Positions 1 to 7,836 of a stretch of DNA of 61,332 bases are shown one piece after another (positions within the stretch are counted from its first letter, which is position 1; each line of letters starts with the position of its first letter). The stretch spans positions 1-61,332 of the forward strand of contig DDXB01000048.1 of NCBI GenBank assembly GCA_002347405.1, given 5' to 3'. The stretch is from Rhodocyclaceae bacterium UBA2271 (lineage in GTDB: Bacteria > Pseudomonadota > Gammaproteobacteria > Burkholderiales > Rhodocyclaceae). The position numbers were made by a program, and so were the translations under genes. The notes beneath the pieces are model-generated. The model searched no databases. It saw nothing but the letters and a program-made list of their open reading frames with translations, and had not been told where the DNA came from.

Positions 1-140
1 CGACAACTATTCTGACGCAGGGGGACGACCAGCAGGAACTTCGTGGCCAGTGCAAACACACCGACCATGGCGACCAACCATCCGAATTGCATCAGGATAG
101 CGGCCGCAGCGAGGGTGAGTAGAAATATCCAGAGGGTCAA
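1..140 (-). CDS. small membrane protein, 3' part outside the window
   Basis: This short reading frame runs off the left edge. I place its start at a TTG codon at 140 because an AAAGGAG ribosome-binding sequence lies at 151-157, about ten bases upstream; an ATT at 141 in another frame is less likely. The 46 visible residues are almost all hydrophobic and would form one or two membrane segments, followed by a short polar stretch (PLRQNS). It follows two other tiny minus-strand genes, so the three may form one transcript. No family is recognised. It could be a phage or plasmid membrane protein, but nothing visible proves that. Confidence 0.45.
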   Translation of the reverse strand, partial: MTLWIFLLTLAAAAILMQFGWLVAMVGVFALATKFLLVVPLRQNSC

Positions 141-198
141 TGGGTGGGTCTCCTTTCCAGTGAATTTATGTTTGCCTGTTGATCAGCCCAACAATGTC

Positions 199-336
199 TC
201 AGCCCAAGTACAGCCTCAAGATTCCGTAAGGAATAAAGATGGCCGCCAAAACCATCAGCCCCACGATGACGAAGTTCACGATCTGGACTACCAGGAAGAT
301 GAACGCGCAGACGATTCTGGCAAATAGCAATTCCAT
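199..336 (-). CDS. 45-residue single-pass membrane protein
   Basis: An open frame with an ATG at 336 and a TGA at 199-201 encodes 45 residues. After a short start (MELLFARIV) nearly the whole protein is hydrophobic, ending PYGILRLYLG, so it should be a single-span inner-membrane peptide. It starts 25 bases after the upstream 70-residue gene and is followed by another membrane peptide. The ribosome-binding site is weak (TGGAAC). A different frame from an ATG at 349 is also open, but its product is compositionally random. Function unknown; the clear membrane character is the main support for it being real. Confidence 0.45.
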   Translation of the reverse strand: MELLFARIVCAFIFLVVQIVNFVIVGLMVLAAIFIPYGILRLYLG

Positions 337-361
337 TCAGTAGTTCCATTCAGTAGCGCCA

Positions 362-574
362 TTACCGGATGCTGTCGTAACGCTTCAACAGCCGAGGCGA
401 GAGGTTCTTGCGAAGTCGCCGTTCCGCTCGCCACACGCAGAAACGCCATGCGGTACTCTCGTAGATGCTATCGAAGGTTTTGCTGTCCATACCGCAGCCG
501 AAGTGCTTCCAGAGTTTGACGAGAGGGTTGGATGCGAGTGCGTTAGCTGCCGAGAGGGCTTTGTATCGTGCCAT
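362..574 (-). CDS. small basic hypothetical protein, 70 residues
   Basis: The ATG at 574 has a strong ribosome-binding sequence (AAAGGAG, spacing about 5). The protein is positively charged, especially in its second half (WRAERRLRKN...RLLKRYDSIR), with aromatic residues around the middle. It has no signal peptide or membrane segment. It is the first gene after a good terminator (640-665) and precedes two membrane peptides on the same strand. A nucleic-acid-binding role would fit the charge but is only a guess; no family is recognised. Confidence 0.55.
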   Translation of the reverse strand: MARYKALSAANALASNPLVKLWKHFGCGMDSKTFDSIYESTAWRFCVWRAERRLRKNLSPRLLKRYDSIR

Positions 575-874
575 GTGTCTCCTTTCATTGGTTGGGATTA
601 CCGGGGGATTGCCATTGGTGTTGCTGAAGGTACGGGCGTAAAAAAAGCCACCCCGAGGGATGGCTATTTGTGATGCTCACCGGGTTAGAAGTGGGCTCTC
701 TTTGGGGTAAGCGTGGGTGCTAGTGATGGATGGAAAGGTTGATTCCAGTTATAGATCAGCGAAGGTTATCATTTGAATTAGGATTATATTAACCTTATGT
801 AAGCGCTAAATAAGTCAAGCAGCTCGCTTGAAACGCGCATGGCTACGTTACTAGTTTTTGTGAATGACACTTGG
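575..874. other. 300-bp gap with terminator, otherwise no gene
   Basis: No convincing reading frame is present. The stretch holds the terminator at 640-665 and AT-rich sequence further right. A small dyad (AATGAC/GTCATT) at 862-880 overlaps the end of the neighbouring gene. The promoter for the three small genes to the left should lie in 575-640, but I could not pick one. Confidence 0.5.
640..665 (-). terminator. rho-independent terminator
   Basis: On the minus strand AGCCATCCC and GGGGTGGCT form a nine-pair stem (one G-T pair) with a two-base loop, followed directly by seven T. It would end transcripts coming from the secreted-protein gene at 875-1588 and separate them from the small genes on its left. 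Confidence 0.75.
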
Positions 875-1588
875 TCATTTATTTTTCAATAGGTAACCAG
901 CGAACGATCCTGATATATTATTAATATTCCATTCCACACCAATATTTCCTCCATTGTAGCTGTTGAATCTGGCGTAGTAATCATTGAATATCAGCTCACT
1001 CCCGGAGAAGTCAAAATATAATAATATCCCATTCTCATATTCATTCATCTTGATATTTCCGCCAGAGAGCGATTCATTGTTGCTGGAGCGAATTACTAAA
1101 CTGCTCAATGATTTTTTATTCTTGATTAAATCATCGTGGGTTTTGGCGTATTGACTTACAAGAAGCATTGCCAGTTTGTTTTGTGGGCATACCTGAAACA
1201 TATAGTGCCACTCATCATCAACCACAGCAGCACATTTGTAGTTTGACTCAGGCGGGGGAATCTCTCTAGCTAATTCCGTCATTTTATCGATTTTGACCTG
1301 ACTATCAATTGCAATTTTCCTTTTAATGTTGTCGGCATCTGTCTTGTCCCTAGCCCGCCTATTCTCCCTCAACATTTCTCTCTGTATTTCAAGATGCTCT
1401 TTCTGTATTTCAAGTTGCTCTTTTTGTATTTTCTCCTGCTCCTTCCTCCTTACGTTTTCCTTTGAGCAGTTCGCCCGCTCCTCCGTATTCAATTTACTAT
1501 AATTTGAGCATTTATCATAAGAGAATGCATTAGACATAAATGCCATCTGGAAAAATAATAATGCACCACATACAAAAATATTAATCAT
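875..1588 (-). CDS. secreted coiled-coil hypothetical protein
   Basis: I start this at ATG 1588, which has GAGGTG seven bases upstream; an in-frame GTG at 1597 is possible but lacks that spacing. The 237-residue protein begins with a signal peptide (MINIFVCGALLFF...SNAFS) followed by two cysteines. A long charged helix then repeats the pattern QKEQLEIQKEHLEIQ at about residues 45-75, typical of a coiled coil. The C-terminal half is mixed, with many Asn and Ser. Base composition is much lower in GC than most of the window, which suggests acquired DNA. No family is recognised. A periplasmic or envelope structural role is possible. Confidence 0.6.
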   Translation of the reverse strand: MINIFVCGALLFFQMAFMSNAFSYDKCSNYSKLNTEERANCSKENVRRKEQEKIQKEQLEIQKEHLEIQREMLRENRRARDKTDADNIKRKIAIDSQVKIDKMTELAREIPPPESNYKCAAVVDDEWHYMFQVCPQNKLAMLLVSQYAKTHDDLIKNKKSLSSLVIRSSNNESLSGGNIKMNEYENGILLYFDFSGSELIFNDYYARFNSYNGGNIGVEWNINNISGSFAGYLLKNK

Positions 1589-1641
1589 AGAAAACACCTC
1601 GCCTTATTATTCTTTACGCAGTTTGTCGATGGGGGCGTAAG

Positions 1642-1857
1642 CTAATTGCGCCTGCCGCATTTATTGCATCTATACTCTGAAAATGTCCCAAAAAGAGACA
1701 TCAGTAACCAAATTGGTAGCCACAGTCCCAGTGTAAATATTGTGAGCAGACATCCCCACATCTTACTGGTGCGATGTCGCTCATGTAAGGTATGTTGCTT
1801 GCAGTGTTTGAAGTACTTTTGTTTCTGGTCGAAAGTAACTGGATTTAATAAGCTAAT
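1642..1857 (-). pseudogene. zinc-ribbon membrane protein without a normal start codon
   Basis: The frame is open from a stop at 1858-1860 down to TAG at 1642-1644, but has no ATG, GTG or TTG before its conserved part. The peptide has a Cys/His pair (HCKQHT), a hydrophobic segment rich in Leu and Trp, and a closing YRCNKCG motif, which is the layout of small zinc-ribbon membrane proteins. Either the 5' end has been lost, or an unusual start such as the ATT at 1857 is used. It lies next to a second zinc-ribbon membrane gene of the same orientation. Confidence 0.45.
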
Positions 1858-2036
1858 CTATAATTGAGTTGTCAGTAAAATACCATTATTTACTTTCCCA
1901 TCTCTTCTACTTATTTTTTGCATTGTTTCTGATGCATACCCTCCAGTACGCTCCATACAGAATACCCCCACTGCAAATAGCTGTGTGGCTTGTGAGTCAC
2001 GTATGCTATATGGATCTATATTTGATACTGGGATTC

Positions 2037-2459
2037 TTAATCACGATATGCAATAGCACCACAAGCATGACACTTCCACACTTTCTGTATTTTTCCACCC
2101 ATGAACAGTGCGGCCAGCATAATAAAGGGCCCAATAATCCAACCCCATACGGGAATTGCAATCATCGTCAATCCAATTAGGAACACTATTACTGCAACCG
2201 TGATACCAAGGCAGTTCCCACTACTAACGGATGTTTTATACATCGGTGACTTGCAGAGCTGACACGAGGGGCCGGACATACACACCCGACTGGAGCTGGC
2301 AGAGTTTGACTCTGGCTTTTCTACTGTTCGAGAAAGATATTCTTTGGTTAGGGTATACGTGCCATTGCAAGAAGGACATGTTAGCGTCTTACCTACAGAT
2401 GACTCTTCGACCGAAAGATACTTACCGCATAATGGGCATGGGTACTTTATCGTTGCCAT
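2037..2459 (-). CDS. double zinc-ribbon membrane protein
   Basis: The 140-residue protein opens with a zinc ribbon (CPLCG near residue 8, CPSCNGTY near residue 28), then a Ser-rich linker. A second ribbon follows, split around the membrane part: CQLC near residue 68 and CHACG near residue 131. Between them are two hydrophobic segments (about 83-101 and 103-120). This places four cysteine pairs on one side of the membrane. The start ATG at 2459 has no clear ribosome-binding site. Function unknown; such proteins are common on accessory DNA, where redox, metal or nucleic-acid roles have been proposed for relatives. Confidence 0.6.
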   Translation of the reverse strand: MATIKYPCPLCGKYLSVEESSVGKTLTCPSCNGTYTLTKEYLSRTVEKPESNSASSSRVCMSGPSCQLCKSPMYKTSVSSGNCLGITVAVIVFLIGLTMIAIPVWGWIIGPFIMLAALFMGGKIQKVWKCHACGAIAYRD

Positions 2460-2590
2460 ATATCATGTTTTGTTAGCTGCTCGTTTAGAAGCGGAATGCG
2501 CGAAAGGCACAACATTGCTCTGCCCCATCTGCCTTCGTTATACGAATTAGTGTTTATGTGAATTAGAGCATATGCCGGACAGTTGCGGGT

Positions 2591-2842
2591 GTGAAATCTG
2601 CACCCCTACCACCGTCGAAGATTGCCAAGCAGTTGGGCGCTTGTATCCGTGCTCTACGCTTGGAGACTGGCCTAAGCCAAGTGGAGTTTGGGGAGAAGTG
2701 CGGCTTCTATCAGACGTATCTCAGCCGGGTTGAGAATGGCAATGCGAACCCGACGATCAATGCTTTGGAAGTCATCGCCAATGCACTTGGGCTGACTATC
2801 TTTGACCTGTTCGAGAAAGTCAAAGCACAACGCTTCGAATAG
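2591..2842 (+). CDS. XRE-family helix-turn-helix regulator
   Basis: A GTG start at 2591 gives 83 residues made almost entirely of one Cro/C1-type DNA-binding domain: IRALRLETGLSQVEFGEKCG (helices 1-2), YLSRVENGNANPTINALEVIANALG (recognition helix and helix 4-5), ending with a short charged tail. There is no dimerisation or sensory domain. It stands alone, pointing into the terminator it shares with aceA. It is probably a leftover or active regulator of the accessory patch to its left. The ribosome-binding site is weak, so the exact start is uncertain. Confidence 0.75.
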   Translation: MKSAPLPPSKIAKQLGACIRALRLETGLSQVEFGEKCGFYQTYLSRVENGNANPTINALEVIANALGLTIFDLFEKVKAQRFE

Positions 2843-2856
2843 GCAGCCCCACATGC

Positions 2857-2886
2857 AAAAAAGCCCCACGGGTTTCCCCGTGAGGC
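2857..2886 (-). terminator. rho-independent terminator of aceA
   Basis: On the minus strand GCCTCACGGG pairs with CCCGTGGGGC (one mismatch), loop GAAA, followed by six T. It lies 40 bases beyond the aceA stop codon and also closes the convergent XRE gene. Confidence 0.8.
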
Positions 2887-2927
2887 TCCTGCCATCCACT
2901 CCCTCTGTGTCGAGGGTATCTCGATGA

Positions 2928-4238
2928 TCAGTGAAACTGCTCCTCCTCCGTCGATCCGGTCAGCGCCTTGACACTGGACTGGCCGCCCTGGATCACGGTG
3001 GTGACGTCGTCGAAGTAGCCGGCGCCAACTTCCTGCTGGTGCGAGACGAAGGTGTAGCCCTTGTCGCGTGCGGCGAATTCCTGCTCCTGCACCATGTTCA
3101 CGTAGTGCTTCATGCCTTCGCCGCGCGCGTAGGCGTGGGCGAACTGGAAGGTGTTGAACCAGTTGATGTGGATGCCGGCCAGTGTGATGAATTGATATTT
3201 GTAACCCATGGCCGCGAGCTCGTCCTGGAACTTCGCGATGGTCTTGTCGTCGAGGTTCTTCTTCCAGTTGAAGGAGGGCGAACAGTTGTAGGACAAGAGT
3301 TTGCCGGGACATTTGGCCAGCACGGCCTCGGCGAATTCGCGGGCGAAGCCGAGGTCGGGCGTGCCGGTTTCGCACCACACCAGGTCGGCGTAGGGCGCGT
3401 AGGCGACACCGCGGCTGATGGCCTGCTCCAGGCCGTTCCTGACGCGGTAGAAGCCTTCGGCGGTGCGCTCACCGGTGAGGAAGGGCTTGTCGTTGGCGTC
3501 ATGGTCGGAGGTGATCAGGTTGGCGGCTTCGGCATCGGTACGGGCCAGCACGATGGTCGGCACGTTCATCACGTCCGCGGCGAAGCGGGCGGAGATCAGT
3601 TTCTCGCAGGCTTCCTGCGTCGGCACCAGTACCTTGCCGCCCATGTGGCCGCACTTCTTCACGGCGGCGAGCTGGTCCTCGAAATGCACGCCGGCGGCGC
3701 CGGCGGCGATCATGTTCTTCATCAGTTCGAAGGCGTTGAGCACGCCGCCGAAGCCGGCTTCGGCATCGGCCACGATCGGCAGGAAGTAGTCGATGAATTC
3801 CTTGTCGCCGGGATTGACGCCGCGCGACCACTGAATCTCGTCGGCGCGCTTGAAGGTGTTGTTGATGCGGCGCACCATGGCCGGCACCGAGTCGTAGGCA
3901 TACAGCGACTGGTCCGGGTACATGGTTTCGGAGGTGTTGCCGTCGGCGGCGACCTGCCAGCCGGACAGATAGACGGCCTCCAGTCCGGCCTTGGCCTGCT
4001 GCATGGCCTGGCCGGCGGTGATGGCGCCGAAGGCGTTCACGTAGCCTTTTTTGGCGCCGCCGTTGATCTTTTCCCACAGCTTCTCGGCGCCGCGCCGCGC
4101 CAGCGTGTGCTCGATGGGCAGTGACCCGCGCAGACGGACGACGTCTGCCGCGCTATAGCCGCGCTTGACGCCTTTCCAGCGGGGGTTGCTGGCCCAGTCT
4201 TTTTCCAGGGCCTCGATTTGTGTTTTGCGATCGGTCAT
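2928..4238 (-). CDS. aceA: isocitrate lyase
   Basis: Splits isocitrate into glyoxylate and succinate, the first step of the glyoxylate bypass used for growth on acetate or fatty acids. The 436-residue length matches bacterial ICL. The signature KKCGHMGGK with the catalytic cysteine lies at about residues 197-205, and the metal/substrate segments (WCETGTPD, YNCSPSFNWKK) follow. I choose ATG 4238 because AGAGGA precedes it at proper spacing; the open frame extends 27 codons further upstream without a better site. The gene is alone, with its own promoter (4336-4364), a palindromic operator (4366-4389) and a terminator. Malate synthase is not in the window. Confidence 0.95.
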   Translation of the reverse strand: MTDRKTQIEALEKDWASNPRWKGVKRGYSAADVVRLRGSLPIEHTLARRGAEKLWEKINGGAKKGYVNAFGAITAGQAMQQAKAGLEAVYLSGWQVAADGNTSETMYPDQSLYAYDSVPAMVRRINNTFKRADEIQWSRGVNPGDKEFIDYFLPIVADAEAGFGGVLNAFELMKNMIAAGAAGVHFEDQLAAVKKCGHMGGKVLVPTQEACEKLISARFAADVMNVPTIVLARTDAEAANLITSDHDANDKPFLTGERTAEGFYRVRNGLEQAISRGVAYAPYADLVWCETGTPDLGFAREFAEAVLAKCPGKLLSYNCSPSFNWKKNLDDKTIAKFQDELAAMGYKYQFITLAGIHINWFNTFQFAHAYARGEGMKHYVNMVQEQEFAARDKGYTFVSHQQEVGAGYFDDVTTVIQGGQSSVKALTGSTEEEQFH

Positions 4239-4335
4239 GTCAGGGGTCCTCTCAGAGCGAGTGTTGGGTGTGAGTCTGGTTACTTCTGGTTGCCCGCCAG
4301 CCCTCAGTATTGGCTGCACGGGTCAGGTGGCTTGC

Positions 4336-4364
4336 AGTATAACGACCTTATTGCAAAGCAACAA
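4336..4364 (-). promoter_or_regulatory. predicted sigma-70 promoter of aceA
   Basis: Minus-strand TTGTTG (4359-4364) and TATACT (4336-4341) are separated by exactly 17 bases. This is the only good -35/-10 pair upstream of aceA and lies about 100 bases before its start codon. Confidence 0.65.
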
Positions 4365-4365
4365 G

Positions 4366-4389
4366 TGTCTTATATAAGACATAACTTAG
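4366..4389. promoter_or_regulatory. palindromic operator upstream of aceA
   Basis: TGTCTTATATAAGACA (4366-4381) is a perfect 16-bp palindrome, continuing as TAACTTAG. It begins two bases upstream of the aceA -35 box. The 24-bp site matches 29868-29891, in front of mdh and gntR, at 21 positions. The GntR-family regulator encoded at about 29933 is the obvious candidate to bind both. Confidence 0.7.
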
Positions 4390-4601
4390 AAAATTTTAAT
4401 TGATGCATGAGTCAGTCCCAGGCAGTGCGCTGAAATGAGGGCCTGATTGGGGTGATCAGCACGGCCCCGAGTCCGGCTGTGTCATTGCCGGCAGAAAACG
4501 CTATGTTTCTTCCCCTGCAAATGATTACTTTAATTGAAGCGGGGCGTTATCCTGCTGGTGGTTGGGGTTGTTGGATAATTTTGATCAATAAGGGGACATC
4601 C
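4390..4601. other. gap between aceA and the glycine-zipper gene
   Basis: Together with the aceA leader this leaves about 360 bases without a gene. Beyond the aceA promoter and operator I see no reading frame worth calling. A GATAAT box near 4574 may serve the downstream gene, but no matching -35 is convincing. Confidence 0.4.
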
Positions 4602-5123
4602 ATGATTCAGTTGCGGAGCCTTGCCGGAGTGATATCCGGTGCACTGACAATTTTCATCGCGCCCATCGCGATGGGCGCCGATGAAATGCGGACGGCGATT
4701 GGCGGCGGTGCCGGTGCCGCCGCCGGAGCGGCGGTCGGGCAGGCCATGGGCGGCAAGACCGGGGCGATTCTCGGCGGTGCCGTCGGTGGCGGCGCCGGTG
4801 CCGCAGTCACCACCCAAGGATCCGGGCAGGGTGGTGCGGTAGTTGGCGGCGCGGTCGGCGGCGCGGCCGGCGCAGCAGTCGGACAGGCGGTGGGTGGCAA
4901 GGGCGGTGCGGTAGTTGGTGCCGGAGTTGGTGGTGCTTCCGGCGCCGTGGTGGGCAAGAATGTCGGCGAAAATTCCGCCGGGCCACGCCGTGGTGATGGC
5001 TATTATGTGGCTCCAGTTGTATATGGTGACGAAAAGAAGCATAAGAACAAGAAGAAAAAGAACCGCTGCGACGAGGATCACCCCGGCCGTGGCAATGCCT
5101 ACGGGAAATACAAGGATTGCTGA
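4602..5123 (+). CDS. exported glycine-zipper protein with Lys-rich tail
   Basis: ATG 4602 follows AAGGGG and gives 173 residues. A signal peptide (about 1-26, ending IAMGA) is followed by about 100 residues of Gly/Ala/Val repeats (GGAVGGAAGAAVGQAVGGKGG pattern), the glycine-zipper layout of outer-membrane or channel-forming proteins. The tail is very different: a YYVAPVVYG linker, then KKHKNKKKKNRCDE and a closing GNAYGKYKDC. The gene stands alone between aceA and a diguanylate cyclase. Precise function unknown. The basic tail with two cysteines could bind an anionic partner such as LPS or peptidoglycan, which is speculation. Confidence 0.7.
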   Translation: MIQLRSLAGVISGALTIFIAPIAMGADEMRTAIGGGAGAAAGAAVGQAMGGKTGAILGGAVGGGAGAAVTTQGSGQGGAVVGGAVGGAAGAAVGQAVGGKGGAVVGAGVGGASGAVVGKNVGENSAGPRRGDGYYVAPVVYGDEKKHKNKKKKNRCDEDHPGRGNAYGKYKDC

Positions 5124-5200
5124 TGATCCCAGCATGAAAATCTTGAGGTCATGGCGCGGTTTGTGACAATATCTCCATCCCGCTGCATCTTCGCCACGCC

Positions 5201-6664
5201 ATGACCCAACAGCATCGCATCTTCGACCGCCGCCGCTTGTTGCTGCTGGTGAGCTTCCTTCTTTTCGCCGGCTTCTTTGCGACGACTTTGTTTGGTTATT
5301 TCGTTTCCAAGCAGGCGATACGCAACGCCATCATCGAGCAGGATCTGCCACTCACTTCGAGCAACATCTATTCGGAGATTCAGAAGGATCTGGTGCGGCC
5401 CGTGCTGATTTCTTCAACCATGGCCAGCGACACCTTTGTGCGCGACTGGGTGCTGCAGGGGGAGCGGAATGCCAGCGAGATGGCCCGCTATCTGGGCGAG
5501 ATCAAAAAACGTTACGGTGCTTTCAGCAGCTTCTTTGTTTCAGAGAAGAGCGGGAATTACTACACCAGCGCAGGTGTTCTCAAGCAAGTATCGCGGACCG
5601 AGCCGCGCGATGCCTGGTACTACCGCGTCAGCGCGATGGCGGCAGATTACGAAATCAATGTCGATCCCGACCTCGCCAACCAGGACGCCATGACCATATT
5701 CATCAACTACCGCGTGTACGATTTTTCCGGAAATTACATCGGCGTAACCGGCGTCGGTCTCACGGTGGATGCCGTGCGCCACCTGATTGCCGACTACCAG
5801 CAGCGTTTCAAGCGCAGCATTTATTTCGTCGATGGGCAGGGCCGGGTCGTGATCTTCGGTAACCGTGTCGAGCGCGATGCAGATTTGCGCGCGGCCGAGG
5901 GTCTCGGCGGACTGGTCGATCGTATCCTCGAGGAAAAGAGCGGTTCCTACCAGTATCAGGCCGCGGGCGACAACCATATTCTCAATGTGAATTATCTGCC
6001 CGAGCTCAAGTGGTATCTGTTCGTCGAACAGAACGAGGCACCGGCCCTGGCCGAGATCCGCCAGACCTTATACGTCAATTCCGGTATCAGCCTGGTGGTG
6101 ACGCTGGTGGTTTTGTTCCTTACGCATCTTGCCCTTTCCCGGTATCAGAAGCGCATGGAGGAGATGGCGGCAACCGACAAGCTCACGGGCCTGTTGAATC
6201 GCCAGGCATTCACCATCTTTTTCGATAAATTGGTGGCCGAATATCGACGCGAGCCACGTGCGACTTCCGCGCTGCTCGTTGACGTCGACCATTTCAAGGT
6301 GATCAACGACAGCCACGGTCATCTCGCCGGTGACCGCGTCCTGCAGGGCGTGGCGCAACTCCTGCAAGGCAGCTTGCGGGAATCGGACATCGCGGTGCGC
6401 TGGGGCGGCGAGGAGTTTTTGTTGGTACTGCGTGCCTGCGATCTGGCCGAGGCGCGACGGATCGCCGACAAGCTGCGACAGGACGTCGAGCAACAGTCGT
6501 TCGATGTTGCCGGCCGGCAGGTCAGGGTGACGATCAGTATCGGGGTCGCCGAGTATGACAGCAGCGAGTCACCCGACCAGTGGATCAATCGTGCGGATCG
6601 CGGGATGTATTCTGCCAAGCGTGGCGGCCGCAACCGCGTCGGCGTGGTGCTGTTTCCCGACTAG
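5201..6664 (+). CDS. membrane diguanylate cyclase with periplasmic sensor
   Basis: Makes cyclic di-GMP from two GTP. The 487-residue protein has a first membrane helix at about 13-34, a roughly 250-residue periplasmic region resembling a dCache/PAS-like sensor (YYRVSAM...INYRVYDFSGNYIGVTGVGL), a second helix at about 294-312, and a C-terminal GGDEF domain. The active loop RWGGEEF lies near residue 403. The feedback I-site RESD sits just before it (RxxD), so product inhibition is likely. The next gene starts 16 bases later, so co-transcription with the TauE-like permease is possible. The ribosome-binding site is weak; the start rests on the signal-anchor position. Confidence 0.9.
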   Translation: MTQQHRIFDRRRLLLLVSFLLFAGFFATTLFGYFVSKQAIRNAIIEQDLPLTSSNIYSEIQKDLVRPVLISSTMASDTFVRDWVLQGERNASEMARYLGEIKKRYGAFSSFFVSEKSGNYYTSAGVLKQVSRTEPRDAWYYRVSAMAADYEINVDPDLANQDAMTIFINYRVYDFSGNYIGVTGVGLTVDAVRHLIADYQQRFKRSIYFVDGQGRVVIFGNRVERDADLRAAEGLGGLVDRILEEKSGSYQYQAAGDNHILNVNYLPELKWYLFVEQNEAPALAEIRQTLYVNSGISLVVTLVVLFLTHLALSRYQKRMEEMAATDKLTGLLNRQAFTIFFDKLVAEYRREPRATSALLVDVDHFKVINDSHGHLAGDRVLQGVAQLLQGSLRESDIAVRWGGEEFLLVLRACDLAEARRIADKLRQDVEQQSFDVAGRQVRVTISIGVAEYDSSESPDQWINRADRGMYSAKRGGRNRVGVVLFPD

Positions 6665-6679
6665 GAAAGCGGGGGCGAG

Positions 6680-7471
6680 ATGGCGATGGAATATCTGACG
6701 ATATGTTTGGTGGCCGTGCTGGCTTCCGGCCTCACGCTGTTTTCCGGCTTTGGCCTGGGCACAATCCTGACGCCCGCCTTCGCCCTGTTTTTCCCGATTC
6801 CGACGGCCATCGCCATGACCGCCGTGGTGCATCTGTCCAACAACCTGTTCAAGATCGGCCTGGTCGGCCGTAATGCGGATTGGCGGGTGGTCGCCCGCTT
6901 CGGCCTGCCGGCCGCGCTGGCCGCCATCGCCGGCGCCAGCCTGCTGGCGCTGTTTGCCCATCTGCCGGCCTGGGGCAGTTACCTGATCGGTGATCGCGTG
7001 CACGAAATCACGCCGGTCAAGGCGGTCATCGGCGTGCTGATCGCGACTTTCGCCTTGCTGGAGCTTTCATCGCGCTTCGAGAAACTTTCCTTTTCAGCGC
7101 GCTGGATGCCGCTTGGCGGCTTGCTGTCCGGTTTCTTCGGTGGCCTGTCCGGCAACCAGGGCGCCTTTCGCGCCGCCTTCCTGGTCAAGGCCGGGCTTTC
7201 CAAGGAAGCTTTCGTTGGCACCAGCGCGGCCTGTGCGGTGCTGGTCGATCTCGTGCGGCTGCTGGTCTATGGCGCGGTTTTCCATGGCGGCGGCTGGGCG
7301 GTGCTGCAGGGCGAAAACGGCGGTCTGGTATTTGCCGCAACGCTCTCCGCGTTCGCCGGCGCATGGTTCGGCAAGCGGCTGCTGAAGAAGGTGAGCCTGC
7401 GCTTCGTCCAACTGACGGTCGCGGTCATGATGGTGCTGATCGGCAGCGGCCTGGCCACCGGCCTGCTGTGA
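6680..7471 (+). CDS. TauE/SafE-family (DUF81) membrane permease
   Basis: The 263-residue protein is made of about eight hydrophobic segments with the family's two-fold layout: a first half with SGFGLGTILTP and a second with GGLLSGFFGGLSGNQGAFRAAFL. Members export or import sulfite, sulfoacetate or other small organosulfur or organic anions; the substrate here cannot be told. It starts 16 bases after the diguanylate cyclase stop, with a GGGG-type ribosome-binding site, so it may be co-transcribed. Confidence 0.85.
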   Translation: MAMEYLTICLVAVLASGLTLFSGFGLGTILTPAFALFFPIPTAIAMTAVVHLSNNLFKIGLVGRNADWRVVARFGLPAALAAIAGASLLALFAHLPAWGSYLIGDRVHEITPVKAVIGVLIATFALLELSSRFEKLSFSARWMPLGGLLSGFFGGLSGNQGAFRAAFLVKAGLSKEAFVGTSAACAVLVDLVRLLVYGAVFHGGGWAVLQGENGGLVFAATLSAFAGAWFGKRLLKKVSLRFVQLTVAVMMVLIGSGLATGLL

Positions 7472-7501
7472 TGCGCCGCTCTCGTCGGAGTCAAGCGTCC
7501 G

Positions 7502-7753
7502 ATGCCACCGGGAGCAGTCACGATCTGTTGTGAAGGCCTGTCATCAGGCGACGCACGATGGCCTCACCGCCCCTACATTCGGCAATACATCATCGAGCAC
7601 CTGCAGCAGCGGATGAACTCGCTTAGTGAGAGCGGCGAGTTCTCCTATCTGTCGCTCATCGACCTCGATCACTTCAAGACCGTCAATGACTCGCTGGGGC
7701 ACGATGTCGGCGATCAACTCCTGCAGGAAGTCGTCGCGCGCCTGCGGCAGTAG
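7502..7753 (+). pseudogene. truncated GGDEF-domain fragment
   Basis: From about 7580 the frame reads as the N-terminal half of a GGDEF domain (SLIDLDHFKTVNDSLGHDVGDQLLQEVVARLR), with the metal-binding Asp and the NDSLGHDVGD segment intact. It stops at TAG 7751-7753, before the GGDEF loop would come. The first 25 codons do not look like protein. It is therefore a broken remnant, not an active cyclase. Confidence 0.8.
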
Positions 7754-7770
7754 TTGTTTCGCAACATGGC

Positions 7771-7836
7771 AATAAAATCCTCAAGCTGAGTATTGTGTCC
7801 AAAGGGGTGGAAACCGCCGAGCATCAACAAGCCGCT
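7771..7836 (+). pseudogene. EAL-domain scrap
   Basis: In a different frame from its neighbours this stretch reads KILKLSIVSKGVETAEHQ, which matches the EGVET segment near the end of EAL phosphodiesterase domains (with E changed to K). With the GGDEF scrap just upstream it suggests the decayed ends of a GGDEF-EAL gene whose middle has been deleted. Confidence 0.6.

Noticed and set aside
1869..2180. Plus-strand frame of 103 codons with hydrophobic start
   Set aside because: It overlaps the well-supported zinc-ribbon gene on the other strand, starts with TTG without a ribosome-binding site, and its second half is compositionally random.
2931..4124. 397-codon plus-strand frame opposite aceA
   Set aside because: Antisense shadow of isocitrate lyase; Gly/Val/His-rich with no family features.
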